A stretch of 64,000 nucleotides of DNA, from NCBI GenBank assembly GCA_021828375.1, contig JAKARS010000005.1, forward strand, positions 1 through 64,000, written 5' to 3'. The notes beneath the pieces were generated by a model, which saw only the letters and a list, made by a program, of their open reading frames with translations, did not search any database and was not told the origin of the DNA. Below, in pieces: positions 17,102 through 27,274 of the stretch (the stretch's first letter is position 1; the number at the start of each line of letters is the position of its first letter). The DNA comes from Nitrospirota bacterium. Its GTDB lineage: Bacteria > Nitrospirota > Leptospirillia > Leptospirillales > Leptospirillaceae. Both the position numbers and the translations under genes were made by a program.

Positions 17102-17898
17102 GTCTTCTTGAAGAGATTGTCTCCCGCAAGAAGTCAGAGATCGTCGTCGCCAGAGAAAGGCGCTCTCTTCAGGATCTTGAGAGGGCCATTCCAACGGCTC
17201 CTTCGGTTCGCCCGTTGACGGCAATCAGGAGAGAGGGGGCGACCGCTTCTCCCGGAGTCATTGCCGAGATGAAGCGACGGAGTCCGTCTCGCGGCCTGAT
17301 CCGGGATCCTTACGATCCGGAGGCTCTGGCCGAGTCCTACTGGCGATCCGGAGCCCGAGCCTTGTCGATCCTGACGGACGGTCCCTTTTTCGGAGGGGCC
17401 CTTGAGGACCTGTCCCGTGTGCGCAAAACCCCTGCCGGAGAGGCGCTCCCTCTTCTCCGGAAGGATTTTGTGGTTGATCCCTACCAAGTGGTCGAAAGTC
17501 GAGTGGCCGGAGCGGACATTCTTCTGCTGATCGTCAGGATACTCCCTGGAGAGCTTCTCTCTGAACTTCTTCATTTGGGCTCATCCCTTGGCCTCACCGT
17601 TCTGGTGGAGGCCCATACCGAGGGAGAGGTCGAGCGGGCATTGGCGGCGGGAGCTCGGGTGGTGGGAGTGAACAGCCGGGATCTGGACACTCTCAAGGTC
17701 GATCTGGACCGGGGTGCCCGGCTTCTCTCGAAACTTGCTCCGGAGATCGTCAAGGTCGCCGAAAGTGGGCTGAAAACCTCAGCCGACTTTCGGCGAATGG
17801 GAGAGCTCGGGGCAGACTTTGTTTTGGTGGGTGAGAGCTTTCTCCTCTCGGAGGATCCGGGTAGGGCTCTGGAGGTCTTTTGTGGGATTGTGGATTAA
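17098..17898 (+). CDS. trpC: indole-3-glycerol phosphate synthase
   Basis: This closes the indole ring in a TIM-barrel of 266 residues. IAEMKRRSPSRG with the catalytic lysines, LRKDFVVDPYQV, VEAHTEGE, VGVNSRDLDT and ESGL are the conserved strand ends. ATGA overlap with trpD; AAGGAAAG ribosome site. It is a separate protein, not fused to TrpF as in enteric bacteria. Confidence 0.96.
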   Translation: MSLLEEIVSRKKSEIVVARERRSLQDLERAIPTAPSVRPLTAIRREGATASPGVIAEMKRRSPSRGLIRDPYDPEALAESYWRSGARALSILTDGPFFGGALEDLSRVRKTPAGEALPLLRKDFVVDPYQVVESRVAGADILLLIVRILPGELLSELLHLGSSLGLTVLVEAHTEGEVERALAAGARVVGVNSRDLDTLKVDLDRGARLLSKLAPEIVKVAESGLKTSADFRRMGELGADFVLVGESFLLSEDPGRALEVFCGIVD

Positions 17899-18541
17899 AA
17901 TCTGCGGGATAACTCGCCCGGAGGATGCCATCGCGGTGGAACGGTCTGGTGCCGATGCCCTTGGCCTGATTTTTTCCTCTCGCTCTTCCCGGACGGTCTC
18001 TCCGGAGCGCGCGGCACTCATCGTTGAGGCCCTGTCGGGGCATCTTGAAAAGGTGGCTGTTTTCACAGAGCCGGATTGGGATCGGATCGAGGAAGTGGTG
18101 GAGAGGCTTGGGGTCGATCTGATCCAGTGGCATGGAGGTCCCCTCAGTCGCGATGAAGACGCCAGGATGGGGTCCTTCGGCGTCCCCTGGATGCATGCGG
18201 TCAGATGGGACGGCAGAAGTCGCCTCGATACTCCCCACACCGCTCTCCGTGTTTTGGTGGAAGGACGTTCGGCCAAAGGTTTGGGGGGGACGGGGGAGGG
18301 GTGGAGCTATGGGGCCTTGAGAGAGGTCGAATGGCCTCTTCCGGTAGTCCTCTCCGGCGGGCTCTCCCCGGAGGGAGTGGCCAATGCGCTGGATTCCGTT
18401 TGCCCTCCGGGCACTCCGGACGGGCGGCGCCTCTTTGGGGTGGATGTCAGCTCCGGGGTGGAGTCTCGCCCGGGGGTTAAGGATGAGGTCCGGGTAAGTG
18501 CCTTTGTGAAGAACGTTCGCGCGTGGGAGGCATTGTTGTGA
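17882..18541 (+). CDS. trpF: phosphoribosylanthranilate isomerase
   Basis: This performs the Amadori rearrangement before TrpC. The GTG at 17882 lies inside the end of trpC and gives 219 residues starting [11 protein letters not shown], with the catalytic cysteine in [27 protein letters not shown] and GVDVSSGVE are the family's other signatures. A TTG at 17888 is an alternative start. Confidence 0.93.
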   Translation: MGLWIKICGITRPEDAIAVERSGADALGLIFSSRSSRTVSPERAALIVEALSGHLEKVAVFTEPDWDRIEEVVERLGVDLIQWHGGPLSRDEDARMGSFGVPWMHAVRWDGRSRLDTPHTALRVLVEGRSAKGLGGTGEGWSYGALREVEWPLPVVLSGGLSPEGVANALDSVCPPGTPDGRRLFGVDVSSGVESRPGVKDEVRVSAFVKNVRAWEALL

Positions 18542-19794
18542 GCAGGGAATCGGCCGCTATTGAAAAACATAAGGAGGCCTCCCGAAAGGGCTCTCCTTCT
18601 CTTCCCGACTATCGGGGGTATTTCGGGGAGTTCGGAGGCCGCTTTGTCTCGGAGACTCTGATGCCGGCCCTTCTTGAACTCGAAGAAGCCTTTCGCTTGG
18701 CGTGGAAGGATTCCTCTTTCAGGAAGGAGTTCTACGGAATGCTTGCCGAGTATTCCGGTCGCCCCACACCTCTTTACCTGGCGGAATCCCTCTCTCGAGA
18801 AATGGGGGGAGCGAAAATCTGGCTTAAACGCGAAGATCTCAACCACACCGGAGCCCACAAGATCACCAATGCGGTGGGGCAAGCACTTCTGGCCCGCCGG
18901 ATGGGAAAGCGTCGTCTGATCGCTGAAACCGGCGCGGGTCAGCATGGGGTGGCGACGGCGACCGTGGCGGCCAAACTGGGGTTCTCCTGTCAGATCTATA
19001 TGGGATCGGAGGATGTTCGGCGACAGGCACTGAATGTCTTCCGCATGAAGCTCCTGGGAGCGACCGTGAGCCCTGTTGATCTGGGAGGACGAACCCTGAA
19101 GGATGCGATCAGCGAAGCCCTGCGGGACTGGTCCCGCACAGTGGGCGAAACGCACTACCTTTTGGGAACGGCCTTCGGTCCGCATCCATTTCCTCTCATG
19201 GTGAGAACCTTTCAGTCGGTCATCGGACAGGAGGCTCGCCGCCAGTTCCTCCGGAGAGTCGGAGCCCTTCCGGAGGCGCTTGTTGCCTGTGTCGGAGGCG
19301 GAAGCAATGCGATCGGTCTCTTCCATCCCTTCGTGAAGGATGCGGGCGTTCGCATGTATGGCGTGGAGGCCGGAGGAATCTCCATCTCTCCCGGGCTTCA
19401 TGCCGCCCGATTTGCGGGAGGGTCCGTGGGGGTTCTTCAGGGAACACGAACCTATGTTCTTCAGAATCCGGATGGCCAAATAGAGAACACCCATTCCGTT
19501 TCGGCGGGACTCGACTATTCGGCGGTCGGTCCCGAATTGGCCTATTATCGGAATGCCGGACGGATCGTCTTTGATTCTGTCGGAGATGAGGAGGCGCTTG
19601 AGGCGTTCCGGACCCTCTCCCGGACGGAAGGGATCATCCCGGCGCTTGAGAGTTCGCATGCGGTGGCCTATGCTCTTCGTCTTGCCCGGACTCTTCCTCG
19701 GGATTCCAATATCCTTGTGAATCTTTCCGGACGCGGAGACAAGGATGTGATGGAGGTTTCCCGCATCCTCGAAGAGAAAGGGGAACGCTTATGA
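18538..19794 (+). CDS. trpB: tryptophan synthase beta chain
   Basis: This PLP enzyme joins indole and serine. The GTG at 18538 overlaps the trpF stop and gives 418 residues. The PLP lysine is in HTGAHKITN, and [16 protein letters not shown] and SGRGDKD follow in order. It is the ordinary TrpB1 type. trpA follows with a 4-base overlap. Confidence 0.97.
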   Translation: MSRESAAIEKHKEASRKGSPSLPDYRGYFGEFGGRFVSETLMPALLELEEAFRLAWKDSSFRKEFYGMLAEYSGRPTPLYLAESLSREMGGAKIWLKREDLNHTGAHKITNAVGQALLARRMGKRRLIAETGAGQHGVATATVAAKLGFSCQIYMGSEDVRRQALNVFRMKLLGATVSPVDLGGRTLKDAISEALRDWSRTVGETHYLLGTAFGPHPFPLMVRTFQSVIGQEARRQFLRRVGALPEALVACVGGGSNAIGLFHPFVKDAGVRMYGVEAGGISISPGLHAARFAGGSVGVLQGTRTYVLQNPDGQIENTHSVSAGLDYSAVGPELAYYRNAGRIVFDSVGDEEALEAFRTLSRTEGIIPALESSHAVAYALRLARTLPRDSNILVNLSGRGDKDVMEVSRILEEKGERL

Positions 19795-20603
19795 GCGCCA
19801 TCGTCCCCAATCGATCCTCCATGGACAAGAAGCCCTTCCGACGCGGGGTCTCTCCACCGGCACTCATCCCCTATCTTGTGGCGGGAGATCCGGACCTTGA
19901 GACCACGCGTCGCTATCTCCGATTGGCGGCCTCTGCAGGAGTCTTTGCCGTCGAGTTGGGGGTCCCCTTTTCCGATCCCACAGCGGACGGACCGGTGATT
20001 CAGGAGGCGGCCCGCAGATCTCTTCGCCATGAGACAGCGCTCTCGGAACTTCTCGACTGGCTCGGGACGATTCCTCCCGAAGAGCTTCCCCCCCTTTACC
20101 TGATGACCTACTTCAATCTCTTTCACCATATGGGGGTGGAGTCCTTCTGCAAGAAGGCCCGGGCGACAGGTCGGGTGGCAGGGGTGGTGATTCCGGATCT
20201 CTCGTTTGAAGACAGTCGGGACTATCGGCCGCTTTTCCGCTCGTTCGGGATCAATCTTGTGGGATTTGTGTCGCCCACGACGCCTGTCGACCGGGCCCGA
20301 AGGATTGTCCGGGAGGCCCGTGGCTTTGTCTACTATGTCGGGTTAATGGGGACGACAGGAGCGTCCTTGTCGATCACCCCTGCTGTTCGGGACATGGTCG
20401 GCCAACTGAAACAATGGACGGCTCTCCCCGTTTGTTTGGGGTTCGGAGTCAATGAGCCTCGGATGGCCCGGGAAATTCTGGGGTTTGCCGACGGAGTCAT
20501 CGTCGGAAGCCGATTGGTCAGGGAGGAAGAGGATCCCGGACTCTGGGAGAAAACCTTTCTTGAGTTTGTTGCGGAGTGCCGAAAGGCAGAACCTGAACGG
20601 TGA
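19791..20603 (+). CDS. trpA: tryptophan synthase alpha chain
   Basis: This cleaves indole-3-glycerol phosphate and channels indole to TrpB. It is a TIM-barrel of 270 residues with the catalytic Glu and Asp in [15 protein letters not shown], then [18 protein letters not shown] and GFGVNEP. The N terminus has about 15 more residues than usual before the barrel. ATGA overlap with trpB. Confidence 0.96.
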   Translation: MSAIVPNRSSMDKKPFRRGVSPPALIPYLVAGDPDLETTRRYLRLAASAGVFAVELGVPFSDPTADGPVIQEAARRSLRHETALSELLDWLGTIPPEELPPLYLMTYFNLFHHMGVESFCKKARATGRVAGVVIPDLSFEDSRDYRPLFRSFGINLVGFVSPTTPVDRARRIVREARGFVYYVGLMGTTGASLSITPAVRDMVGQLKQWTALPVCLGFGVNEPRMAREILGFADGVIVGSRLVREEEDPGLWEKTFLEFVAECRKAEPER

Positions 20604-20617
20604 AGGAGAAACAAAGA

Positions 20618-21529
20618 ATGGGCTGGCTTGACAGGCCGGGCAAGGATAAAAAAAGTCCCGGAAAGGGTGACCCTGAAGCGGACTCTGGAAAGAAGGTTCG
20701 GATCCCTGAAGGTCTGTGGATCAAATGCAACCATTGCCGCCAGATTGTCTATCGCAAGGAGGTGGATCGGGCGGGAAAGGTCTGTCCAAAGTGCAACTAC
20801 CACTTTCCCATTACCTTGGAAGAGCGTCTCGAACAGCTCGTCGATCCAGGGAGCTTCACGGAATTTGCCCGGGAGGTTGTCTCGTCCGATCCCCTTTCCT
20901 TTACCGACAGTCAACGGTACTCAGATCGGCTTCGGGCCGCCCAGAAAAAAACGGGTCTCGAAGATGCCGTTAAGGTCGGAGAGTGTCGGATCGAAGGAAT
21001 CCCGACCGTTCTTGGTCTCTTCTCCTTTCATTTCATGGGAGGGTCGATGGGGTCCGTGGTGGGAGAAAAGGTGGTTCGAGCCGCCGACCGGGCATTGGAG
21101 GCCCGTCTTCCTCTGATTCTTGTCACCGCTTCCGGAGGAGCGCGGATGCAGGAGGGGATCTTCTCTCTCATGCAGATGGCCCGCACCTCGGCGGCTGTCG
21201 GTCGCCTCGGGAAAGAAGGAATCCCCTATCTCACCGTTCTGACCGATCCCACCTTCGGGGGAGTCACCGCGAGTTTTGCCATGCTAGGTGATGTGATCAT
21301 TGCTGAGCCCCGGGCCCTCATCGGTTTCGCGGGGCCAAGGGTGATTGAGCAAACCATTCGTCAGCAGCTTCCCGAAGGTTTCCAGCGGGCGGAGTTTCTT
21401 CTTGAGCATGGCTTTATCGACATGATTGTCGAGCGCAAACATCTGAAGGACACCCTCGCCCGCCTTCTCTGTCACCTGGGTTCTGCCCGAAACCTCGAGG
21501 GATCTTCCTCCTGTCGAGGGGAGCAGTAA
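20618..21529 (+). CDS. accD: acetyl-CoA carboxylase carboxyltransferase subunit beta
   Basis: This is half of the carboxyltransferase that makes malonyl-CoA for fatty acids. The ATG at 20618 follows AAGGAG by 9 bases and gives 303 residues; a GTG at 20600 is less likely. The N-terminal zinc ribbon is C37, C40, C56, C59, and the crotonase-like domain includes [22 protein letters not shown] and [11 protein letters not shown]. accA is not in the window. The trpA-accD-folC order is common in bacteria. Confidence 0.96.
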   Translation: MGWLDRPGKDKKSPGKGDPEADSGKKVRIPEGLWIKCNHCRQIVYRKEVDRAGKVCPKCNYHFPITLEERLEQLVDPGSFTEFAREVVSSDPLSFTDSQRYSDRLRAAQKKTGLEDAVKVGECRIEGIPTVLGLFSFHFMGGSMGSVVGEKVVRAADRALEARLPLILVTASGGARMQEGIFSLMQMARTSAAVGRLGKEGIPYLTVLTDPTFGGVTASFAMLGDVIIAEPRALIGFAGPRVIEQTIRQQLPEGFQRAEFLLEHGFIDMIVERKHLKDTLARLLCHLGSARNLEGSSSCRGEQ

Positions 21530-21532
21530 GGG

Positions 21533-22930
21533 GTGCCACCACCGGAGGATGTCTCCACCATTCTCTCCAAACTGCTGCGCTTTGGGATCAAGCCGGGGCT
21601 TGAGAGAGTCGATGCGGCTCTGTCTGCCCTCGGACACCCGGAACGCGGACCGTTGACCTTCCAGATTGTCGGGACCAACGGAAAGGGATCGACGGCTGCC
21701 TTCCTCGACTCCATTCTTCGTCAGGCCGGCTATCGAACCGGTCGCTTTACATCGCCTCACCTGACCGATATACGGGAACGGATTTCGATCTCGGGAGAGA
21801 TGCTCTCCCCTGAGTCGTTTTCTGCACTTGTCCGGGAGGTGGCTGCCCTCGATGGCTCTCTTCGGATCGGCCTCACATTTTTCGAATTCTTGACCGTCAT
21901 GGCCCATGTGGCCTTCAGAAGGGCTGAGGTCAGCTGTGTCGTTCTTGAGGCCGGACTGGGAGGCCGTTGGGATGCCACAACTGTCTCCCGCCCCACTGTT
22001 ACCGTTCTGACAGGGGTTTCACTCGATCATGAAGAGATTTTGGGGCCCGGCATCCCTCGTATCTTTGAAGAAAAGGTGGCCGTTGGAAGGATGGGGCGTC
22101 CCTTCGTGGCGAACCTCCACGACCCCTCCCTGAGGGAGCTTTTTCTTGACAGAGCCCGCTCAAAGGGGTTCTTGCCGGTTCTCTCCGGAAGGGATTTTGA
22201 GGCCAGATGGGAAGATAAAACGCCACGTCCTTCTTCGGACGGCTTAGAGGGGAAGGGACGGAGACTCCTCTATCAGGGACGCTGGGGAAGGAGAACCTTC
22301 TCTTCGGGGATGACCGCCGCCTACCAAGTGGAGAACGTGGGAGCCGCTGTCGCGGCCATTGAGTGGAGCCCGCTCCCGATCTCCCTGAGCGCTTTTCGGG
22401 AGGGGGTTTTTCGCGCTGCCCATCCCGGGCGCTTTGAGACGATCTCGCGCCATCCTTCCATTCTTCTCGATGGGGCCCATAATCCGGAGGCCATGGAGAG
22501 GCTGCTTGACTCCCTTCTCGATCGATTCGGCACTCAGGCCTCCGTCGGATGGTTCCTGGCGGTTCACTCAGACAAGAACTGGCAACGGATGTTGGAGTTC
22601 ATGCATGATTCCCCCCTTGTTTCGCAGGCCTTGTTCTTTCCCGAACGGGGGAATCTAGAAAGCGTGAGAGGACAATGGGCAGAGGCCCGCGAGATGGAGT
22701 CCTATGCGCGAGCTCTCTGGGAAGAGACGAATGTACGGATAGAACGGGGGGCTCAAGAAAGCCTCCTTGATCAGGCAGTCCGTTGGGCGGAAGCGGCTCC
22801 TGCTCGCGTTCTTGTGGTGTCCGGATCGCTCTATCTTGTGGGTGAGGTGCGCCCACGCTTCGTTACCGCCCCCCCACCCGTCCTTTTTTCGGGAAATGAA
22901 AGGGATCGGCCCCTTTCGGAGGACGCTTGA
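21533..22930 (+). CDS. folC: folylpolyglutamate synthase / dihydrofolate synthase
   Basis: This Mur-ligase-family enzyme adds glutamate to folates and joins dihydropteroate to glutamate. It has 465 residues from the GTG at 21533. The ATP loop GTNGKGST is at 47-54, followed by TSPHLTDIRERI, EAGLGGRWDATT, SLDHEEILG and DGAHNPEA. The stop shares bases with the TTG start of lptD. Confidence 0.94.
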   Translation: MPPPEDVSTILSKLLRFGIKPGLERVDAALSALGHPERGPLTFQIVGTNGKGSTAAFLDSILRQAGYRTGRFTSPHLTDIRERISISGEMLSPESFSALVREVAALDGSLRIGLTFFEFLTVMAHVAFRRAEVSCVVLEAGLGGRWDATTVSRPTVTVLTGVSLDHEEILGPGIPRIFEEKVAVGRMGRPFVANLHDPSLRELFLDRARSKGFLPVLSGRDFEARWEDKTPRPSSDGLEGKGRRLLYQGRWGRRTFSSGMTAAYQVENVGAAVAAIEWSPLPISLSAFREGVFRAAHPGRFETISRHPSILLDGAHNPEAMERLLDSLLDRFGTQASVGWFLAVHSDKNWQRMLEFMHDSPLVSQALFFPERGNLESVRGQWAEAREMESYARALWEETNVRIERGAQESLLDQAVRWAEAAPARVLVVSGSLYLVGEVRPRFVTAPPPVLFSGNERDRPLSEDA

Positions 22931-25215
22931 ATCCTCAGGGGAGGCTGGTCCGGCTCTCAGGGATTATCCTCATCCTGGCATGGCTTTTATCGTCTCTGGG
23001 GAGGGACGCCGATGCGGCCTCACCTCCCGCCACTCCCGTCGGAGGAGCCGATACCGACAAGGTCGTCGTGCTGGCCGACCACATCCGCCTTAATCGGAAC
23101 ACATCCCTTCTCCATGCCAATGGACACGCCTATATCTCTCGCCATCCTTGGTCTCTCCGGGCCGACTCCCTGATCCTCAATAAAAAGACCAGTATCGTAT
23201 GGGGTGCGGGCCATGTGATTTTCAAGGGTCCTCGGACAACCATGAAAGGAGACAGGATTCGGGCGAATCTTTTGACGGGAGAGGCCATCCTTTACCATGG
23301 GACGGTGAAAACCCGGCAATATTACTCGATGAACAACTCCCAAGTCCTCTATACCTACCACATCAAGGGGGAGGTGATTCATCGGAAGGACCACAAGCAC
23401 TACCACGTCAGGAAGGGGTCGGTGACGACCTGCGACTGCGGAGAGAACAGTTCTCCCTCCTGGTCGATCTCGACTCTGTCAGGAGACATGACGTTGGGGG
23501 ATGCCTTCTCGGGACTTTCGGACTCGCTGGACATCAAAGGGATACCGGCGTTGTACATGCCGTACTTTTCCTTTCCCGTGGCGTCGAAAAAAACGGGCTT
23601 CCTTTTTCCTTTCGTTCAATTCAACTCCGTCCAGGGATTGGTATTCTACGACACCTTCTTCTGGAACCTCGATCCATCCTATGACCTGGCCGTCACGATG
23701 GATGACATGTCGAACTTCGGGGTGGGGGAGGGCGTCACCTATCGTCAGGCCATTAGCTCCAACCAGAACCTCTTTCTCAATATCACGAACCAGGCGGTCG
23801 ACTACTCGGCATTGGGGCTTCGGACGAACATCTCCTCCACGACCGACCTTTATAACTACAACACTGACAATGTCTCCATCATGGGAAACATCAACTATGT
23901 CAATGCCCAGGACTTCTACCAGCTCATGAGTGTGGGATCCACCATGAGCTTCAATCCTGAGCTGCTCTCCACCTTCTATGTCAGTGCCTATCAGGACAAC
24001 AGCGAAATCAACCTCATCGCCGACTACAACCAGGATATCTTTCCGGGCCTCAATACGACGGTGAGCAAGCTTCCCCAGGGGAGTGCCAGCCTCTATGATT
24101 ATTCTCTCGGAGGCTCCGGAATCTATTTTTCGTCCTTTCTTTCGGGGGCGGAAATCGAAAGCGGTCCTCTCATGCTTCAGCGCGGGCTCGTCTATCCCCA
24201 TGCCACAGGTTCCTACGTGCTGGGCGACGGAGCACTGGTCCTCACGCCGCATGCCGGCGTCCTGACGACAGCCTACAGCCAGAGTTATCAGGGGGCCACT
24301 CCGCTCGATCAGGCCGTTCCCAATCTTGGCTTAGGGGCCCAGTCGACGGTGGAGCGGGATTTCTATACGGCCGGCGGGGGGGATCTGACGCACCAGATGC
24401 AGATGGATCTCGACTTTGACTATGCTCCCCAGAACAACGAGACCCAGATCATTCAAAGTGGATTTTCCGATAACATTCTAGGGATGAATGCCACAACACT
24501 GACAATGACCCAGAGGCTTTTCTGGCAGGGATCTGACGGTCAGTCCAAGGAGCTCGTGTCGCTCAAGCTCGCCGACACCTATCAGTATTCGACCCTTCCG
24601 GGAAATGCCCAGACAATGTATTTCGGGGGGCAGAGCCTGCCGGACCCCTTCCTTCCCATTCAGACGCCTTTTTCTCCGGTCTATGGTTCGCTCCATATCT
24701 TGAGCGGACAGCCTGTGTCCTTTTTTGCCGAAGGATTCTTTGACATGAGTCAGCGGACAATGCCAACAGAGGATTCCGCGATTATGTTCAATCAGGCCGC
24801 CATCGCCCCCGGACCGATCATGCTCAATGCCATCCTCGGGCAGACCGAGGCCCATGCCGGAAATATTCCTCTCATGGGAAATTTCTTTAGCCCGGACGAG
24901 ATAACCGAGACGTATACCCAGCCTTTCGGGACGAACTTCCTCGTACCCTATCTGGGAATTACTACCAGCAATGGCCTTTATATGGGAGCGGCCTATTACT
25001 ATGATCTGGGGCAGGGGCCCGGGGCAGGAACACAGATGGAGTCCTTTAACTTTGGCTACAACGGACAGTGCTGGTCGGGGGCCTTCATGTACTATATCGT
25101 GAACGAGCCTGCGCCTCTCCCCGTTCAGACAGGGTTCGGTTTCACCATCAGTCTCAATGGGGTGGCGGCCCTTGCGCCGATCATGAACGTGATCATGCCT
25201 CCAGTGGTGCCGTAG
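22927..25215 (+). CDS. lptD: LPS-assembly protein LptD (OstA)
   Basis: This is an outer-membrane barrel that inserts lipopolysaccharide with LptE. It has 762 residues from a TTG that overlaps the folC stop; no other start precedes the signal peptide (about 1-31). The OstA/jellyroll region spans about 45-160. The barrel follows, with the diagnostic IPALYMPYFSFPV and KKTGFLFP blocks. Cysteines are few: C169 and C171 in TTCDCGE, and C715 in GQCWSG near the C terminus. The N-terminal cysteine and the CC pair of E. coli LptD are not both kept. Its presence shows a diderm envelope. Confidence 0.88.
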   Translation: MNPQGRLVRLSGIILILAWLLSSLGRDADAASPPATPVGGADTDKVVVLADHIRLNRNTSLLHANGHAYISRHPWSLRADSLILNKKTSIVWGAGHVIFKGPRTTMKGDRIRANLLTGEAILYHGTVKTRQYYSMNNSQVLYTYHIKGEVIHRKDHKHYHVRKGSVTTCDCGENSSPSWSISTLSGDMTLGDAFSGLSDSLDIKGIPALYMPYFSFPVASKKTGFLFPFVQFNSVQGLVFYDTFFWNLDPSYDLAVTMDDMSNFGVGEGVTYRQAISSNQNLFLNITNQAVDYSALGLRTNISSTTDLYNYNTDNVSIMGNINYVNAQDFYQLMSVGSTMSFNPELLSTFYVSAYQDNSEINLIADYNQDIFPGLNTTVSKLPQGSASLYDYSLGGSGIYFSSFLSGAEIESGPLMLQRGLVYPHATGSYVLGDGALVLTPHAGVLTTAYSQSYQGATPLDQAVPNLGLGAQSTVERDFYTAGGGDLTHQMQMDLDFDYAPQNNETQIIQSGFSDNILGMNATTLTMTQRLFWQGSDGQSKELVSLKLADTYQYSTLPGNAQTMYFGGQSLPDPFLPIQTPFSPVYGSLHILSGQPVSFFAEGFFDMSQRTMPTEDSAIMFNQAAIAPGPIMLNAILGQTEAHAGNIPLMGNFFSPDEITETYTQPFGTNFLVPYLGITTSNGLYMGAAYYYDLGQGPGAGTQMESFNFGYNGQCWSGAFMYYIVNEPAPLPVQTGFGFTISLNGVAALAPIMNVIMPPVVP

Positions 25216-25252
25216 GCTGTATGATCAGTCAGTGTCGAGAGAATCGAGACGG

Positions 25253-26029
25253 TTAGGGAACAAATTGCTCCACGACGGTCCGAAGGGCAAGCCGCTGCAT
25301 GGCGACTCGTTCGGAGAGGGGAAGCTTGGGGGGAGATTCAAAGGTCAATGTCCGGCGGGTTCCAAGGCGTTTCATATAGAGGCCTTGAGGCGCACCCTGA
25401 CGGAAGAATCGCGGTGTGGACCGGGATGTTCGGAGGATCAATCCATCGGTGGCCGCCATTCCCTCAATGATCGGGGATTGATTGATGGGGTGCCCGGCGG
25501 ACCGGAGAGCGGAAATGATGTGAGGGCCAAAGGCTGTCGCAGTGTCAGGGGAAAGCTCATAGAGGTAGAAGCCGGGGGTGTCGACATCCTCATGCAGATC
25601 GATAAAGAGGTCGATTCGTCTTCTTCTGTAGTCGTCCATCAGATACCGGATCTCCTGAGGTGGGGAGGGGGATCCAAAGGCCCTGTTGGGGTCGACGCCG
25701 GATGCATCGTGACGTTGCCTCCGGTCAAAACCAGAAGGGTTGATCAAGGGAACGATTTCAAGATGGAATCGACGAAGCTCCTCCCACTTTTCCGTGAAGT
25801 CCTGAAGCAGGGAAAGAATCGTGTGGGGACCGGCCGGTTCATCTCCATGAATGCCTGCGGCAATGAGAATCCGGGGTGCGAGGCCCGGAAGCTTCCGGGA
25901 AAGCGAGAGGATCGGGACAGTGCCGGTGTCGCCCGTAACGGTCCCAAGAATTCTAGGGCGGAAACCCGCGGCTTCTCCCTTTCTGGTGACCTCCGACAGA
26001 AACTCATGGCTGGAGAAAATCTCTTTCAT
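25253..26029 (-). CDS. M14-family zinc carboxypeptidase / deacylase-like protein
   Basis: This is a zinc metallohydrolase of 258 residues from the ATG at 26029, which overlaps the nadK stop (ATGA). Zinc ligands are H61 and E64 in AGIHGDEPAG and H146 in DLHEDVD. Substrate residues NPSGFD and DPNRAF precede the third ligand, and the catalytic glutamate is E231 in LTFESP. There is no signal peptide, so it works in the cytoplasm. It resembles both M14 peptidases and the AstE/AspA desuccinylase branch, and the substrate cannot be decided. It is convergent with lptD, 37 bases away. Confidence 0.82.
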   Translation of the reverse strand: MKEIFSSHEFLSEVTRKGEAAGFRPRILGTVTGDTGTVPILSLSRKLPGLAPRILIAAGIHGDEPAGPHTILSLLQDFTEKWEELRRFHLEIVPLINPSGFDRRQRHDASGVDPNRAFGSPSPPQEIRYLMDDYRRRRIDLFIDLHEDVDTPGFYLYELSPDTATAFGPHIISALRSAGHPINQSPIIEGMAATDGLILRTSRSTPRFFRQGAPQGLYMKRLGTRRTLTFESPPKLPLSERVAMQRLALRTVVEQFVP

Positions 26030-26913
26030 GCATCTCCCCATCGAAGTTTGTCCCGGAGAACTTCAAAGTAATTCCGGTCCGGAGAAACCAGAAGCCGGGT
26101 AACATGATCGGATCGGGAGATCCTGAGCACATCGCCTTTTTCCAGAGGAACACTGATCTGACCGTCAAAGATGACCATGACATGGGCATCCGCCGTCTTG
26201 AAGAGAGTTTCAAGGCGAACTGACTCAGGAAAGACAATGGGGCGTTGCGTCAATGTATGTGGACAGATCGGCGTCATCACGATCCCTTGGGACTCTGGGT
26301 GAAGAATGGGGCCACCCGCTGCCATTGAATAGGCGGTGGAGCCAGTGGCGGAAGAGAAAATGACTCCATCCCCCTTCATCTCCGTGACGAAGTGGTTGTT
26401 TGCGTAGATTTCAACTTCGATCATTCGGGCTGTTGTCCCTTTGTTGATGACCACATCATTGAGAACATCATGGGACTCCGTGATCCGTTCGCCGTTTTTC
26501 AAGAGGTCCGCATGGATCATCGCCCGTCTTTCGGCGACATAATGGCCGGATATCACCGAATCCAGAACAAGAAAGGTCTCTTCTTTAGGGACTTCTGCCA
26601 GAAAGCCCAGCGTTCCAAGGTTGATCCCGAGAATGGGAATTTGGCGCTGGGTGGCAATTCGGGCGGCTGAAAGGATCGTTCCGTCGCCTCCAAGAACGAT
26701 AAGCAAATCGGCAAATCTGGCAATTTCCTCCCGATCAAAGACCGGAAGGGGAGAGGGTCCCATTGAAAGTATCGCCTCGCGATCCAGCATCACTGACAAG
26801 CCTTTGCCAGCAAGCCATGGAAGAAGGGGGGTCAGGAGCTGGCGGACCTCGGTCGAACGGTGAGGCTTTGTGAGAATGCCAATCGTTTTCGGGAGAATCT
26901 TTTTCGACATCAT
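26026..26913 (-). CDS. nadK: NAD kinase
   Basis: This phosphorylates NAD to NADP. From the ATG at 26913 there are 295 residues; 49 more in-frame residues upstream have no family similarity. The signature GGDGT is at 75-79, followed by GINLGTLGFL, NDVVINKG, GDGVIFSSATGSTAY and PICPHTL, which are the NAD-binding and catalytic segments. The ribosome site is weak. The M14 peptidase is coupled downstream. Confidence 0.95.
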   Translation of the reverse strand: MMSKKILPKTIGILTKPHRSTEVRQLLTPLLPWLAGKGLSVMLDREAILSMGPSPLPVFDREEIARFADLLIVLGGDGTILSAARIATQRQIPILGINLGTLGFLAEVPKEETFLVLDSVISGHYVAERRAMIHADLLKNGERITESHDVLNDVVINKGTTARMIEVEIYANNHFVTEMKGDGVIFSSATGSTAYSMAAGGPILHPESQGIVMTPICPHTLTQRPIVFPESVRLETLFKTADAHVMVIFDGQISVPLEKGDVLRISRSDHVTRLLVSPDRNYFEVLRDKLRWGDA

Positions 26914-27274
26914 CCATCCGTGAAAAGAGGTCCGGGAGGCTCTGTCTGACATCGGCCCAGGGGGCGATTCCCCGATTCCTGCCGCTAGCCCGTTGAGATT
27001 GTAGCACAATGGCCATTCGAGGTCATTGGGGAGTCGGCGGCTGTTTGTCGGATGAACCAATGGTTGTCAGGGAATAAAGTCTGTTGACGACATCTTGACT
27101 CTCCGGGATGGAAATGTTATAAATTGCGCCACTGCAAATTTAATCCGAAAATCATTCTCATCGTTGGACCGGATAGGGAACCCTGGGGGTTTTGGCTGAA
27201 CCTTGGCTAGACCTCGCAAGCTTGGTGTCCCTCTTTCCGTATGGGATCTTTGCAACCCGCGGAGGAGGAACGGA
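26914..27274. other. divergent intergenic region between nadK and the bc operon
   Basis: No gene is supported here. The right half holds the promoter of the bc operon and a leader of about 145 bases. The left half should hold a nadK promoter on the minus strand, which I cannot place with confidence. Confidence 0.5.
27095..27123 (+). promoter_or_regulatory. sigma-70-type promoter of the cytochrome bc operon
   Basis: TTGACT at 27095-27100 and TATAAA at 27118-27123 are 17 bases apart, the best consensus promoter in the window. It fits strong, constitutive expression of a respiratory complex. Confidence 0.7.
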
